Assembly: GCA_028692875.1 (NCBI GenBank)
Contig: JAQUWL010000014.1
Span: forward strand, 1-54,401
DNA from: Sulfurospirillaceae bacterium
GTDB lineage: Bacteria; Campylobacterota; Campylobacteria; Campylobacterales; Sulfurospirillaceae
DNA length: 54,401 nt
Direction: 5' to 3'
A program made the translations under genes and the position numbers. Below are positions 1 through 7,499 of this stretch, piece after piece. Positions within the stretch are counted from its first letter, which is position 1; each line of letters starts with the position of its first letter. The notes beneath the pieces were generated by a model. It saw nothing but the letters and a program-made list of their open reading frames with translations, was not told the origin of the DNA and searched no databases.

Positions 1-1380
1 AAAAAGAATATTTCCAGCACTATCTTTTGGAAAAAAAGCACCAGCAAAAAGTACGTAAATCGGAAGTTTTGCTCCACAACTCATAAAGCCTATTATAAAA
101 AGAGTTGTCAGTCTATCTTTGTCATTTTTTAGTGTTCTTGCACTCATATATGCAGGAACTGAGCATCCAAAACCAGTCACAAGTGGTATAAAACTTTTTC
201 CGTGAAGTCCAAATTTGTGAAAAAAACCATCAAGCAAAAAAGCAACTCTTGACATGTAACCAGTTGTCTCCAAAAGAGCGATTCCTAAAAACAAAATCAT
301 AATATTTGGCAAAAACATAACAACTGCTCCAACTCCGCCTATCGCACCATCAGCAACGATAGAGCCGAGTTCGCCATTGCCCAAAACCGTTTTGGCATAA
401 TTTCCAACGGCAACAAAAAACGCATCTATCCACTCCATCGGAATAGAGCCAAGTGTAAATGTCATTTGAAACATAGACCACATAAAAAATATAAAAATGG
501 GTATGCCTAAAAATTTGTGCATCAAAATTGAGTCTACTTTTTCTGTTATGTTTTTGGAAATTTTTGTTTGAAACTCAACGGTTTCACGCACTGCACCTCT
601 CGCGAAAGATGCCTTCTCTTCGGAAAATATCTCCTCTATATCCTTGGTTTGATAGTGAATATAAAGATGATTTAGCGCCTCTCGAATTATAGGCAACATC
701 TCTATCCAAACTGGCTCATCATGCATAGCTAGGTATGTTTTTTTATCTTCTTGCAATAAATTTATGGCTAACTTTCTATAACTTGTCTTGCTTTTGTATT
801 TTTTCTCCTTCAAAAAAGAGACAATATTTTGTATCTCCTCTTCGACCGCATCACTATAAACTATTTTTGATGGCTCAAGATCAAAATGAACCATATCAAC
901 CACGCGATTTATAAGTTTTCCGATGCCCCTTTTTGTAACTGCGGAAACCTTAACACAAGGTGCTCCCAAGATGGAGCTTAACAACTCTTCGTTGATACAA
1001 ACCCCCTCTTTTTTTGCCTCGTCCATCATATTTAAAGCTACGATTATTTTTTTATCTAACTCTAAAAGTTGTGTAGTTAAAAAAAGGTTACGCTCCAAAT
1101 TTGTAGCATCAACAACATTTATAATAAGGTCATAATCCTCATTCTCTAAAAACTCCTTGGTAACTCTCTCGTCTTGAGTATAATCGCTTAGAGAGTATGT
1201 TCCAGGCAGGTCAACTATTTGTATCTCATGTCCTTGAAAAACAAAATTTACCTCGGCTTTTTCTACTGTAACACCAGAAAAATTACCAACTCTCAATCTT
1301 GAATTGCTGATAGAATTTATCAACATGCTTTTGCCAACATTGGGCTGTCCCACAAGTGCGACTTTAATTTTTTTATTCAT
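1..1380 (-). CDS. feoB: Ferrous iron transport protein B (partial, C-terminus outside window)
   Basis: This is the inner-membrane Fe2+ uptake protein with a cytosolic GTPase domain. Translating the minus strand from an ATG at 1380 gives 460 residues without a stop up to the window edge, so the C-terminal part is missing. The N-terminus has the G1 loop GQPNVGKS (about residues 10-17) and the G3 motif DLPGTYSL. After a helical linker, the protein enters the first Gate region with long hydrophobic segments (for example VVMFLPNIMILFLGIALLE) and GFGCSVPAYMSART. It lies 1 bp downstream of feoA, the usual feoAB order. The G1 loop reads QPNVGKS where many FeoBs have NPNSGKT. The family call is secure. 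Confidence 0.96.
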   Translation of the reverse strand, partial: MNKKIKVALVGQPNVGKSMLINSISNSRLRVGNFSGVTVEKAEVNFVFQGHEIQIVDLPGTYSLSDYTQDERVTKEFLENEDYDLIINVVDATNLERNLFLTTQLLELDKKIIVALNMMDEAKKEGVCINEELLSSILGAPCVKVSAVTKRGIGKLINRVVDMVHFDLEPSKIVYSDAVEEEIQNIVSFLKEKKYKSKTSYRKLAINLLQEDKKTYLAMHDEPVWIEMLPIIREALNHLYIHYQTKDIEEIFSEEKASFARGAVRETVEFQTKISKNITEKVDSILMHKFLGIPIFIFFMWSMFQMTFTLGSIPMEWIDAFFVAVGNYAKTVLGNGELGSIVADGAIGGVGAVVMFLPNIMILFLGIALLETTGYMSRVAFLLDGFFHKFGLHGKSFIPLVTGFGCSVPAYMSARTLKNDKDRLTTLFIIGFMSCGAKLPIYVLFAGAFFPKDSAGNILF

Positions 1381-1381
1381 T

Positions 1382-1606
1382 TTAATCTTCTATTGAAATA
1401 GTGCGAGCCTCTTCTAGACGAATCGCTATACAAGTTTTGCCTATACAAACACTAATTGTACTCTTTTTGACACCAAGCATATTTACATGTACTTGAGTAC
1501 CTTTTCTTGCCCCAAAAGAGAGTAATCTTTTTTTCAACTCCCCAGTAGCCTCAATGCTTTTGATAACAGCTGTCTCGCCAATATTCAAATCGGCCAAAGT
1601 TTTCAT
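1382..1606 (-). CDS. feoA: Ferrous iron transport protein A
   Basis: A small SH3-like cytosolic partner of FeoB, 74 residues from the chosen start, the usual FeoA length. The sequence shows the family pattern: an N-terminal LADLNIGETAVIKSI, a central RLLSFGARKGTQVHV, and a C-terminal IAIRLEEARTI. I chose the ATG at 1606 because an AGGA lies 9 bases upstream of it; an in-frame ATG at 1615 would touch the AGGA, and longer starts have no ribosome site. It is followed directly by feoB. The inverted repeat just upstream suggests iron-dependent control. Confidence 0.93.
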   Translation of the reverse strand: MKTLADLNIGETAVIKSIEATGELKKRLLSFGARKGTQVHVNMLGVKKSTISVCIGKTCIAIRLEEARTISIED

Positions 1607-1617
1607 TGTGCACATTC

Positions 1618-1650
1618 CTATTATTTTGATAATCATCCTCAAAATAATAG
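1618..1650 (-). promoter_or_regulatory. 12-bp perfect inverted repeat with Fur-like core upstream of feoA
   Basis: CTATTATTTTGA (1618-1629) is the exact reverse complement of TCAAAATAATAG (1639-1650), with a 9-bp spacer. The left arm and spacer include TGATAATCA (1627-1635), which resembles the core of the Fur box. It sits 12 bases before the feoA start and its arm runs into the AGGA ribosome site. It could therefore be an operator, an mRNA hairpin that hides the ribosome site, or both. Fur binding is inferred. Confidence 0.6.
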
Positions 1651-1723
1651 TATCAATCACATTAAAAAATGATTAAAAAACCTCTACATGTAAAGCCAAA
1701 TAAAAATCTTTTTATGCGTTTAA

Positions 1724-1732
1724 TGATAAAAT
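1724..1732 (+). promoter_or_regulatory. Extended -10 promoter for the GGDEF/EAL gene
   Basis: TGATAAAAT fits an extended -10 element (TGn followed by TAAAAT). It is 30 bases before the ATG at 1763, and the ribosome site AGGAGAG lies between them. No clear -35 is visible, which is common in Campylobacterota. It is divergent from feoA. Confidence 0.45.
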
Positions 1733-1762
1733 GAACCTCGCTTTGTCAAAAGGAGAGTCTCA

Positions 1763-3532
1763 ATGTACACAAATATATATAATTTTGACAAATACGCCAG
1801 ATTTGTGATGGCGTTACTGCTCTTTTATATCTCTGGTTTTTCCCTTAACGTCTGGTTTATTTTTGGTTTTATTGTTCTCGCGAGTGCAATTGTCGGATTT
1901 TGTCCTATTTATCATTTTTTTGGCATAAACCAAAAGCTATTTGAAAAAAGTAAATACTTTGAGTACTTCACAAAAGCTAACACACAGCCTATTTTTATAT
2001 TTTCCAAAACTGGCGAGGTTGTTTTTCAAAACGAGATATCAAAAAAGTCTATTTTGAGCATTACTAACTTTTCTCTAATCTCCAAAGAAAGTGCAAAAAG
2101 CTACATTGAAAACAGTAAAAAATCAACAATAATTTATCGAGAAAATGGCAAATCCTATCAACTTAAGATGATAGGATTTAAACAATTTGAGCAGATTTTA
2201 GTCTATGCTTTTGATATCACAACTCTCGAAAAAACAGCACAAGAGCTAGTACACCAAAAAACAATAGACCCACTAACATCACTAGGAAATGGCAACAAAC
2301 TTCTTGAAGATATTAAAAAAATAGAAAAACACAATATCGCACTTATAGTTATAGATATTGTAGACTTTAACGAAATTGTAAGTTTTTTTGGGCACAAAAA
2401 AGCCGATAAATATCTAAATGTACTATCCGTAAAATTGCTTGATTTTTTAATGACCCTGAAACAAAAAACATATCTTTATAAACTTCAAGGCGATTCATTT
2501 GCAATACTTATAAATTATATGAACATCAGCGATAAAGAGCGAGAGATTAAAACAAAAAGCCTAGCAAAAGGACTTCTTGAGTACCTAGAGACAAATACTA
2601 TCAAAATACAACCCGTTGGTCTTTTTATTGAAGCTAGAGCTGGTATTTCAACCTCATACGACTGTTACAAAAAAACAAATCTTGCATCAGAGTTGATAAA
2701 CAATGCTCAAACGGCACTTTCAGAATGCAAAACACAAGGAAGAAACTATCTTTTTTACAAAGAAATACGATTAATTGGTGAAAAATATAAAGAAAATATC
2801 CAGTGGGCAAAAAAATTAAAAACTATCCTCAAGGGCAAGTCAGAAGCTCTTCTTTTAGCATATTTTCAACCGATATTAAATGTTAAAACAAATACTATTG
2901 AACAATTTGAAGCGCTCGCCAGAATCGAGGAAAAAGGCAATATCTACTTTCCAAACAAATTCTTGCATGTAGCAAAACACACTCACTTGCTACCAAAAAT
3001 AACTCATTTGATTTTAACTCAAACGCTTGAAAATTTTAAAAATTCAAATACCATCATCTCCCTTAATCTATCACAACAAGATTTGAAAAATAGCAATCTC
3101 GCCAATATATTAGCCTCTACATGTAAAGATTTTGAAAGAGAGCCTGATGGCGTGATTATCGAACTTCATCTAGACGATATTGAGCCTAAGTATCTAGACA
3201 CTATTGATTCACTCAAAATAGCGGGTTTTCGTATTGCCATTGACCATTTTGGTGTCGGCAATTGCGACCTTGAAGTTTTAGCAAAAATATCTCCAAACTA
3301 CCTAAAAATAGATAAAAAAATATCTTTTGGTGCTGATATGGATGACAAAAAACTCATATCAATAAACGCTATTTGTGCTTATGCTAAAACCATAAACGCT
3401 AAAACTGTTGCTATCAAAATCGAATCAAAAGAGCTTTTTGACAAACTAAAAAACACAGATATAGACTTCTTGCAAGGAAACTATATTGGCGCACCGTCTA
3501 AAGAGGTGCAATTTACCTTTAATGCGGAGTAA
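1763..3532 (+). CDS. Membrane-anchored PAS protein with degenerate GGDEF and EAL domains
   Basis: A 589-residue cyclic-di-GMP-type signalling protein that is probably not enzymatic. Residues 1-55 carry two hydrophobic segments ending in FCPIYHFFGI, the signature of the DUF2892/YgaP-like membrane domain. A PAS-like region follows (about 65-155). The GGDEF domain (about 165-325) has QGDSF at about residue 244 in place of GG[D/E]EF. The EAL domain (about 350-585) keeps FEALAR near 383 and SLNLSQ, but has DHFGVGN near 493 instead of DDFGTG and AIKIES near 551 instead of the usual VAEGVE stretch. Lost metal ligands suggest a receptor or scaffold role. The gene has its own ribosome site and ends 6 bp before the amidase gene, so the two are likely co-transcribed. 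Confidence 0.85.
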   Translation: MYTNIYNFDKYARFVMALLLFYISGFSLNVWFIFGFIVLASAIVGFCPIYHFFGINQKLFEKSKYFEYFTKANTQPIFIFSKTGEVVFQNEISKKSILSITNFSLISKESAKSYIENSKKSTIIYRENGKSYQLKMIGFKQFEQILVYAFDITTLEKTAQELVHQKTIDPLTSLGNGNKLLEDIKKIEKHNIALIVIDIVDFNEIVSFFGHKKADKYLNVLSVKLLDFLMTLKQKTYLYKLQGDSFAILINYMNISDKEREIKTKSLAKGLLEYLETNTIKIQPVGLFIEARAGISTSYDCYKKTNLASELINNAQTALSECKTQGRNYLFYKEIRLIGEKYKENIQWAKKLKTILKGKSEALLLAYFQPILNVKTNTIEQFEALARIEEKGNIYFPNKFLHVAKHTHLLPKITHLILTQTLENFKNSNTIISLNLSQQDLKNSNLANILASTCKDFEREPDGVIIELHLDDIEPKYLDTIDSLKIAGFRIAIDHFGVGNCDLEVLAKISPNYLKIDKKISFGADMDDKKLISINAICAYAKTINAKTVAIKIESKELFDKLKNTDIDFLQGNYIGAPSKEVQFTFNAE

Positions 3533-3538
3533 TTATTT

Positions 3539-4429
3539 ATGAAACACCACTCAACACTCAAAGTAGCACTTGTGCAACAAGCCATCGGAAAAAACAAAAA
3601 AGATACACTCAAAAAAACGACACAGATGATTGAAAAGGCTTCAAACCAAGGTGCACAGCTCGTTGTTCTGCAAGAGCTTCATCAAGATAGATACTTTTGC
3701 ATCAATGAAAATACGGCAAATTTTGACCTAGCATCGGACTTTGAAGAGGATGTAAAATTTTGGTCACATGTAGCCAAAGAACATAAGGTTGTTCTTGTAA
3801 CATCTCTTTTTGAAAAGCGTTCGGCTGGACTTTATCACAACACCGCCGTTGTCTTTGAAAAAGATGGCTCAGTCGCTGGCAAATACCGCAAAATGCACAT
3901 CCCTGACGACCCAGGGTTTTACGAGAAATTTTACTTTACTCCGGGAGATTTGGGTTATGAGCCCATCTCCACAAGTGTTGGAAAGCTCGGTCTGCTCGTT
4001 TGCTGGGATCAGTGGTATCCTGAAGCTGCACGTTTGATGGCACTCAAGGGTGCTGAAATGCTTATCTATCCTACTGCAATCGGATGGTTTGATGAAGACG
4101 CAGAAGATGAAAAAAAACGTCAATGTGATGCGTGGGAGACGGTGCAACGAGGTCATGCCATAGCAAATGGTTTACCCGTCATTAGCGTCAATCGTGTCGG
4201 AAAAGAGATGGATGACTTTGGGCATTTGGACGGCATTCGCTTTTGGGGCAACTCTTTTGTTGCGGGACCTCAAGGGGAAATCATAGTGCGAGCAAGTCAC
4301 GACAAAGAGGAGATTTTGCTCGTTGACGTTGACCTAAAACGATGTGAAGACGTCAGACGCATCTGGCCATTTTTACGAGATAGACGCATCGAAACCTACA
4401 AGGGGCTGACAAAAAGATTTATTGATTGA
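3539..4429 (+). CDS. aguB: N-carbamoylputrescine amidase (nitrilase superfamily)
   Basis: A predicted cytosolic C-N hydrolase that converts N-carbamoylputrescine to putrescine, CO2 and ammonia, the last step from agmatine to putrescine. The 296 residues carry the nitrilase triad: Glu in LQELHQDRY (about residue 46), Lys in YRKMHIPDD (about 119) and Cys155 in LLVCWDQWYPEAAR. The HQDRYFC stretch and CWDQWYPE segment fit the AguB branch better than beta-ureidopropionase. The length is typical. The expected partner, agmatine deiminase, is not in the window. GGAG of the ribosome site lies inside the end of the preceding gene. Confidence 0.9.
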   Translation: MKHHSTLKVALVQQAIGKNKKDTLKKTTQMIEKASNQGAQLVVLQELHQDRYFCINENTANFDLASDFEEDVKFWSHVAKEHKVVLVTSLFEKRSAGLYHNTAVVFEKDGSVAGKYRKMHIPDDPGFYEKFYFTPGDLGYEPISTSVGKLGLLVCWDQWYPEAARLMALKGAEMLIYPTAIGWFDEDAEDEKKRQCDAWETVQRGHAIANGLPVISVNRVGKEMDDFGHLDGIRFWGNSFVAGPQGEIIVRASHDKEEILLVDVDLKRCEDVRRIWPFLRDRRIETYKGLTKRFID

Positions 4430-4461
4430 TTTTTCTTACATGTAAAAAATAAAATTGCTCG

Positions 4462-4496
4462 AAAGTAACTTACTTTTGCGAATTTACTCGTATTAT
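4462..4496 (+). promoter_or_regulatory. Putative promoter and operator of the RusA/toxin-antitoxin operon
   Basis: A perfect palindrome AAAGTAACTTACTTT (4462-4476) is followed by TATTAT (4491-4496), a plausible -10 box 11 bases before the ATG at 4508. The palindrome would overlap the -35 zone, a common arrangement for autoregulated toxin-antitoxin operons. This is inference from position and symmetry only. Confidence 0.4.
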
Positions 4497-4507
4497 ATTT
4501 AAGATGA

Positions 4508-5371
4508 ATGACGATAGAAGAAAATGATGAAATTGAAAAGCATGGTTATGATTTAGGCAATAATCCAAACCATGGAGGATGGAAACAAAAATTCAATTTT
4601 CCACCAGTTTCGTATTCAAATCAATCAGAGTTAAGACAAGAATTCAAAATTAAATTACAATTAAGCATTTCTACAAATTATATTTACACACAACAAGTTC
4701 AACTTACAATTACTTTATATCTAAATGAAGAAAAAATGCTAAACACACCAGAATATGGTGATTTAGACAACTATGCTAAATCTATTTGTGATGCAATTAA
4801 AGGTAAAAATGGATTAATTATTGATGATTGCCAGATTCAAAGGCTTGATATATCTTGGATAGATATCCCAGATAATAAATCATATTTTGAAATTGAAATC
4901 CAATCAACTCCCGATGAGTATTGTTCTAGAGAATTGTCATTGTACGAAATGCCCAATAACAAGTACTACCCTATTCCAAATAAATATTGGAATAACAGTG
5001 TCTTCATTGAAAAGAATGAAGAAGAAATATTTTTGGCTCTCGTTCATTTTGTCTATTCAACAAAACTATCCAAAGACATCCAGCACAATGCTCGAAAAAA
5101 AGGAAAATCACAGACTGAATCATACTATGATACAAAACTATTACATCCTATTGTTTTAGGCTACCATAAAACTAGAATTATTGATTCAGGATTTAATATT
5201 GTCAAAAAAAATATTTGGCGGAGCAAACTTGAAAATTGGTTGTCCTCTGCTACTGATAGCCATATCAAACAAAAAATTATTAAAATACTAGATATATTAA
5301 AAAAAATAGTAATTTTTCAATATATTAGCTATAATTCTAATAGATTAAATCTAAAGGATATAAAATGCTAA
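4508..5371 (+). CDS. RusA-like endonuclease domain fused to an unknown C-terminal domain
   Basis: The first half (about residues 25-140 of 287) matches the RusA Holliday-junction resolvase fold: GDLDNYAKSICDAIKG followed by LIIDDCQIQRL keeps the family's spaced acidic residues (D-x-D-N, D, DD). RusA proteins are usually about 120-150 residues, so the last 140 or so residues are extra. They are polar and probably helical, and I do not recognise them. The gene is more A+T-rich than its neighbours and has no strong ribosome site; 4508 is the first possible start because TGA is just upstream in frame. Its end overlaps the antitoxin start (ATGCTAA), so all three genes are likely one operon. Role in recombination, defence or addiction is unknown. 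Confidence 0.72.
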   Translation: MTIEENDEIEKHGYDLGNNPNHGGWKQKFNFPPVSYSNQSELRQEFKIKLQLSISTNYIYTQQVQLTITLYLNEEKMLNTPEYGDLDNYAKSICDAIKGKNGLIIDDCQIQRLDISWIDIPDNKSYFEIEIQSTPDEYCSRELSLYEMPNNKYYPIPNKYWNNSVFIEKNEEEIFLALVHFVYSTKLSKDIQHNARKKGKSQTESYYDTKLLHPIVLGYHKTRIIDSGFNIVKKNIWRSKLENWLSSATDSHIKQKIIKILDILKKIVIFQYISYNSNRLNLKDIKC

Positions 5372-5613
5372 CATATGGTGTAACAGATATTCAAAATAAG
5401 CCTTCATTGATGAAAGCGATGGATATTGCCGAAATCGTAGATAGAAGAGCCCATGCGACTTTGGGATATTTTATCTCTTCAAAATACGAAAGTTATATAA
5501 AACCCTTACTCGAAAAAATCGACAGGGATGAGAAAATGAATAAACTCCATAGACTTAAAAGTCATCAAGATTTAGCATTTGTTGAAATAGGAGTTGATGA
5601 TGGCATTAAGTAG
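5365..5613 (+). CDS. Putative antitoxin of a MazF-type toxin-antitoxin pair
   Basis: An 82-residue protein that overlaps the RusA-like gene by 7 bp and the toxin gene by 14 bp. It has a good ribosome site (AAAGGA, 6 bases upstream). The N-terminal half (VTDIQNKPSLMKAMDIAEIV, then LGYFISSKYESYI) resembles the Phd/YefM way of meeting DNA: a short helix region followed by a strand and a Y-E-containing segment. The C-terminal part is charged and probably disordered, suitable for binding the toxin. The call rests mainly on the gene's position before a clear MazF-family toxin. Confidence 0.68.
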   Translation: MLTYGVTDIQNKPSLMKAMDIAEIVDRRAHATLGYFISSKYESYIKPLLEKIDRDEKMNKLHRLKSHQDLAFVEIGVDDGIK

Positions 5614-5935
5614 AGGCGATATCGTCATCGTCAATCTTAACCCAAAAAAAGGAGATGAAGTTGGGAAAATCAGACCAGCGGTTATTGTCTCGGGGGATGA
5701 TGAAAATGCGATTTTGGATACGATTATTCTTATGCCACTTTCTACGGACTTGATAAACGATATGCTCCCTTATCGCATGAGAATCACAAAAAGAGATAAG
5801 CTTAGAGAGGATTCTGACATCCTAATCAATCAAATTCGTACACTTTCCAAACAAAGAATTGGTAATAAAATTGCTCAATTGAGCGATGAAGAGTATGAAC
5901 TTCTTTTTCAGTCCCTTTGCAAGAACTTTAAATAA
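5600..5935 (+). CDS. MazF/PemK-family mRNA interferase toxin
   Basis: A 111-residue endoribonuclease toxin. The N-terminus SRGDIVIVNLNPKKGDEVGKIRPAVIVS is recognisable as the MazF/PemK barrel: the GDI[VI] strand, NLNP loop, GxExGKxRPAVIVS with the conserved Arg. Downstream PLSTD and DSDILINQIRTLSK also fit the family. I chose the ATG at 5600 because AGGAG lies 6 bases upstream; 5597 is also possible. It overlaps the antitoxin gene out of frame, so their translation is coupled. Members of this family cut single-stranded RNA at short sequences that vary between members and cannot be read from sequence alone. Confidence 0.9.
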   Translation: MALSRGDIVIVNLNPKKGDEVGKIRPAVIVSGDDENAILDTIILMPLSTDLINDMLPYRMRITKRDKLREDSDILINQIRTLSKQRIGNKIAQLSDEEYELLFQSLCKNFK

Positions 5936-5941
5936 ACAAAC

Positions 5942-6517
5942 CTATTTTTCGTAAGTTTTAAAGTACCACATCAGTGCAAACATCAAGCCTGAAGTCGTAG
6001 CGATGCCCTCATCAAACATAAAAGCCAAAGCATCTTCTTTCTTAAGATAGATAACCTCGATGGCTTCGTTGTCTATGCCACCGCCTTCGCTAACTTGCAT
6101 AGAGTCGTCAAGCACGGCAAAATAAAGAGTTTGACAACCTCCAGCAAAACCAACAGAAGTATAAAAAGAGGATATTTTTTCGATTTTATTCAAGGGCACA
6201 TCATAGCCCGTCTCTTCTAGTATCTCCTCTTTGGCAATTTCGATGAGGCTTTTGTTTTTATCGACAAGCCCTGCACAAAGCTCATAAGTAAAACCATCTT
6301 TATTTTTAAGATAAATGGAAGGGCGAAACTGCTTTACAAACACAAAACAATCACGCATCTGATGATACAAAAGTATAGCGACACTGTCGTGAGTATCTAC
6401 CAAATCCCATCTTTTTTCTATACTATTTTGAACATAAAACATACTCTTTGGCTTAATGTATTTAGAATTCAAACACTCTTTTATCTTGATGATTTTTATC
6501 TTGCCATCTATTGCCAT
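5942..6517 (-). CDS. NUDIX hydrolase, ADP-/UDP-sugar diphosphatase-like
   Basis: A predicted cytosolic hydrolase of nucleoside-diphosphate sugars, 191 residues from the ATG at 6517 (an in-frame TTG 15 bases earlier lacks a spaced ribosome site). The Nudix box reads GLVDKNKS...AKEEILEETGY: the catalytic EExG portion is intact, but the first conserved Glu is Lys and the usual Arg is Glu. From memory this pattern also occurs in NUDT14-like enzymes of Campylobacter. The stretch SFYTSVGFAGGCQTLYFA after the box is typical of ADP-ribose/UDP-glucose diphosphatases. It follows corA closely; exact substrate unknown. Confidence 0.85.
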   Translation of the reverse strand: MAIDGKIKIIKIKECLNSKYIKPKSMFYVQNSIEKRWDLVDTHDSVAILLYHQMRDCFVFVKQFRPSIYLKNKDGFTYELCAGLVDKNKSLIEIAKEEILEETGYDVPLNKIEKISSFYTSVGFAGGCQTLYFAVLDDSMQVSEGGGIDNEAIEVIYLKKEDALAFMFDEGIATTSGLMFALMWYFKTYEK

Positions 6518-6522
6518 AAAAC

Positions 6523-7482
6523 TTAAATCCAACCCTTCTTTTTAAATATAGCTATCGGCGTTATAGCTGAAAGCATCATTAAGCCTATTGAAAAAATATA
6601 GCCATATTTCCAATGAAGCTCTGGGAAAAAGTCAAAATTCATACCATAAACACTTGCTATAAGAGTTGGTGGCAAGAAAATAACATTTACGATAGTAAAG
6701 ATTTTTATGACTTTGTTTTGCTCAATATTCAACATGCCCACGAATATATTTTGAAGATAGTCCAAACGCTCAAAATTAAACTGCGTATAGTCTATCAACG
6801 ACTTAATATCCTTAAGCATTATAAGAATATCAGCACGCAAAGATACATCATATTTGTTGGATTTTAAAAAAGAGGTCAAAATCCTCTGTTTATCCGTCAA
6901 GTTTTCTCGGATGTTCATATTTAAATCTTCAAATGAAGAGATTTTCTCCAAGATATCCTCATCGTCAGTTGTGTAATCTGTAAAGACGTGTTTTCTAAGT
7001 TTTGTGATATCTTTTGAAAGTTTTTCGATAACATCCGCATCGGCATCTATCCTTATATCCAAAAGCTGTGAAAAGATATAGTATCCATTTTTAAACTCTC
7101 TAGGGGCATAGTAAAAGCGTTTACTAAACTCTTCAAACGCACGAAGCTCTTTATATCGGATTGATATCAGCAAATTGCCTTGCAAGATAAATGAAACGGT
7201 TTCATTGTGTGGATTTTCATCATTTACAATCAAAAAGTAGCTGTTAATCTCTATCTTTTTGTCTTCCTCCCAATAACGTGAAGATATCTCAATCTCCTCA
7301 CTCTCTTGCTTTGTAGGAAAGTCTATAGCAAAAGTTTTTTCAACAAAAATTATCTCTTCTTGTGTTGGCAAAAACATATCCAACCAAACAACCCTGCTCT
7401 TTTTGTCCTCGTTGTCTATTAGCTGACTCAAATCCGTGATAATATCTAGCTTGTTTCCATTTTTTATAAAACACTTTATCAT
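6523..7482 (-). CDS. corA: CorA family Mg2+/Co2+ channel
   Basis: An inner-membrane divalent cation channel of 319 residues, the normal length. The large N-terminal cytosolic domain is rich in charged helices. The C-terminus has the family signature YGMNF just after the first membrane helix (VIKIFTIVNVIFLPPTLIAS), then a short periplasmic loop and a second helix (YIFSIGLMMLSAITPIAIF) ending in a basic tail KKKGWI. Pentamers of this family import Mg2+. It ends 5 bp before the Nudix gene, so the two are probably co-transcribed. There is no strong ribosome site before the ATG. Confidence 0.95.
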   Translation of the reverse strand: MIKCFIKNGNKLDIITDLSQLIDNEDKKSRVVWLDMFLPTQEEIIFVEKTFAIDFPTKQESEEIEISSRYWEEDKKIEINSYFLIVNDENPHNETVSFILQGNLLISIRYKELRAFEEFSKRFYYAPREFKNGYYIFSQLLDIRIDADADVIEKLSKDITKLRKHVFTDYTTDDEDILEKISSFEDLNMNIRENLTDKQRILTSFLKSNKYDVSLRADILIMLKDIKSLIDYTQFNFERLDYLQNIFVGMLNIEQNKVIKIFTIVNVIFLPPTLIASVYGMNFDFFPELHWKYGYIFSIGLMMLSAITPIAIFKKKGWI

Positions 7483-7499
7483 GCAAGACTCTTTTTATT

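Noticed and set aside
923-1135. Plus-strand open frame opposite feoB
   Set aside because: It lies fully inside feoB, has no ribosome site and shows no family pattern.
4431-4450. Terminator after aguB at the TTACATGTAA palindrome
   Set aside because: The stem is only 5 bp each side with no loop and no T-tail; it is more likely one of the dispersed motif copies.
4508-5935. Prophage or integrative element
   Set aside because: No integrase, attachment repeats, tRNA target or phage structural genes accompany the RusA-like and toxin-antitoxin genes.
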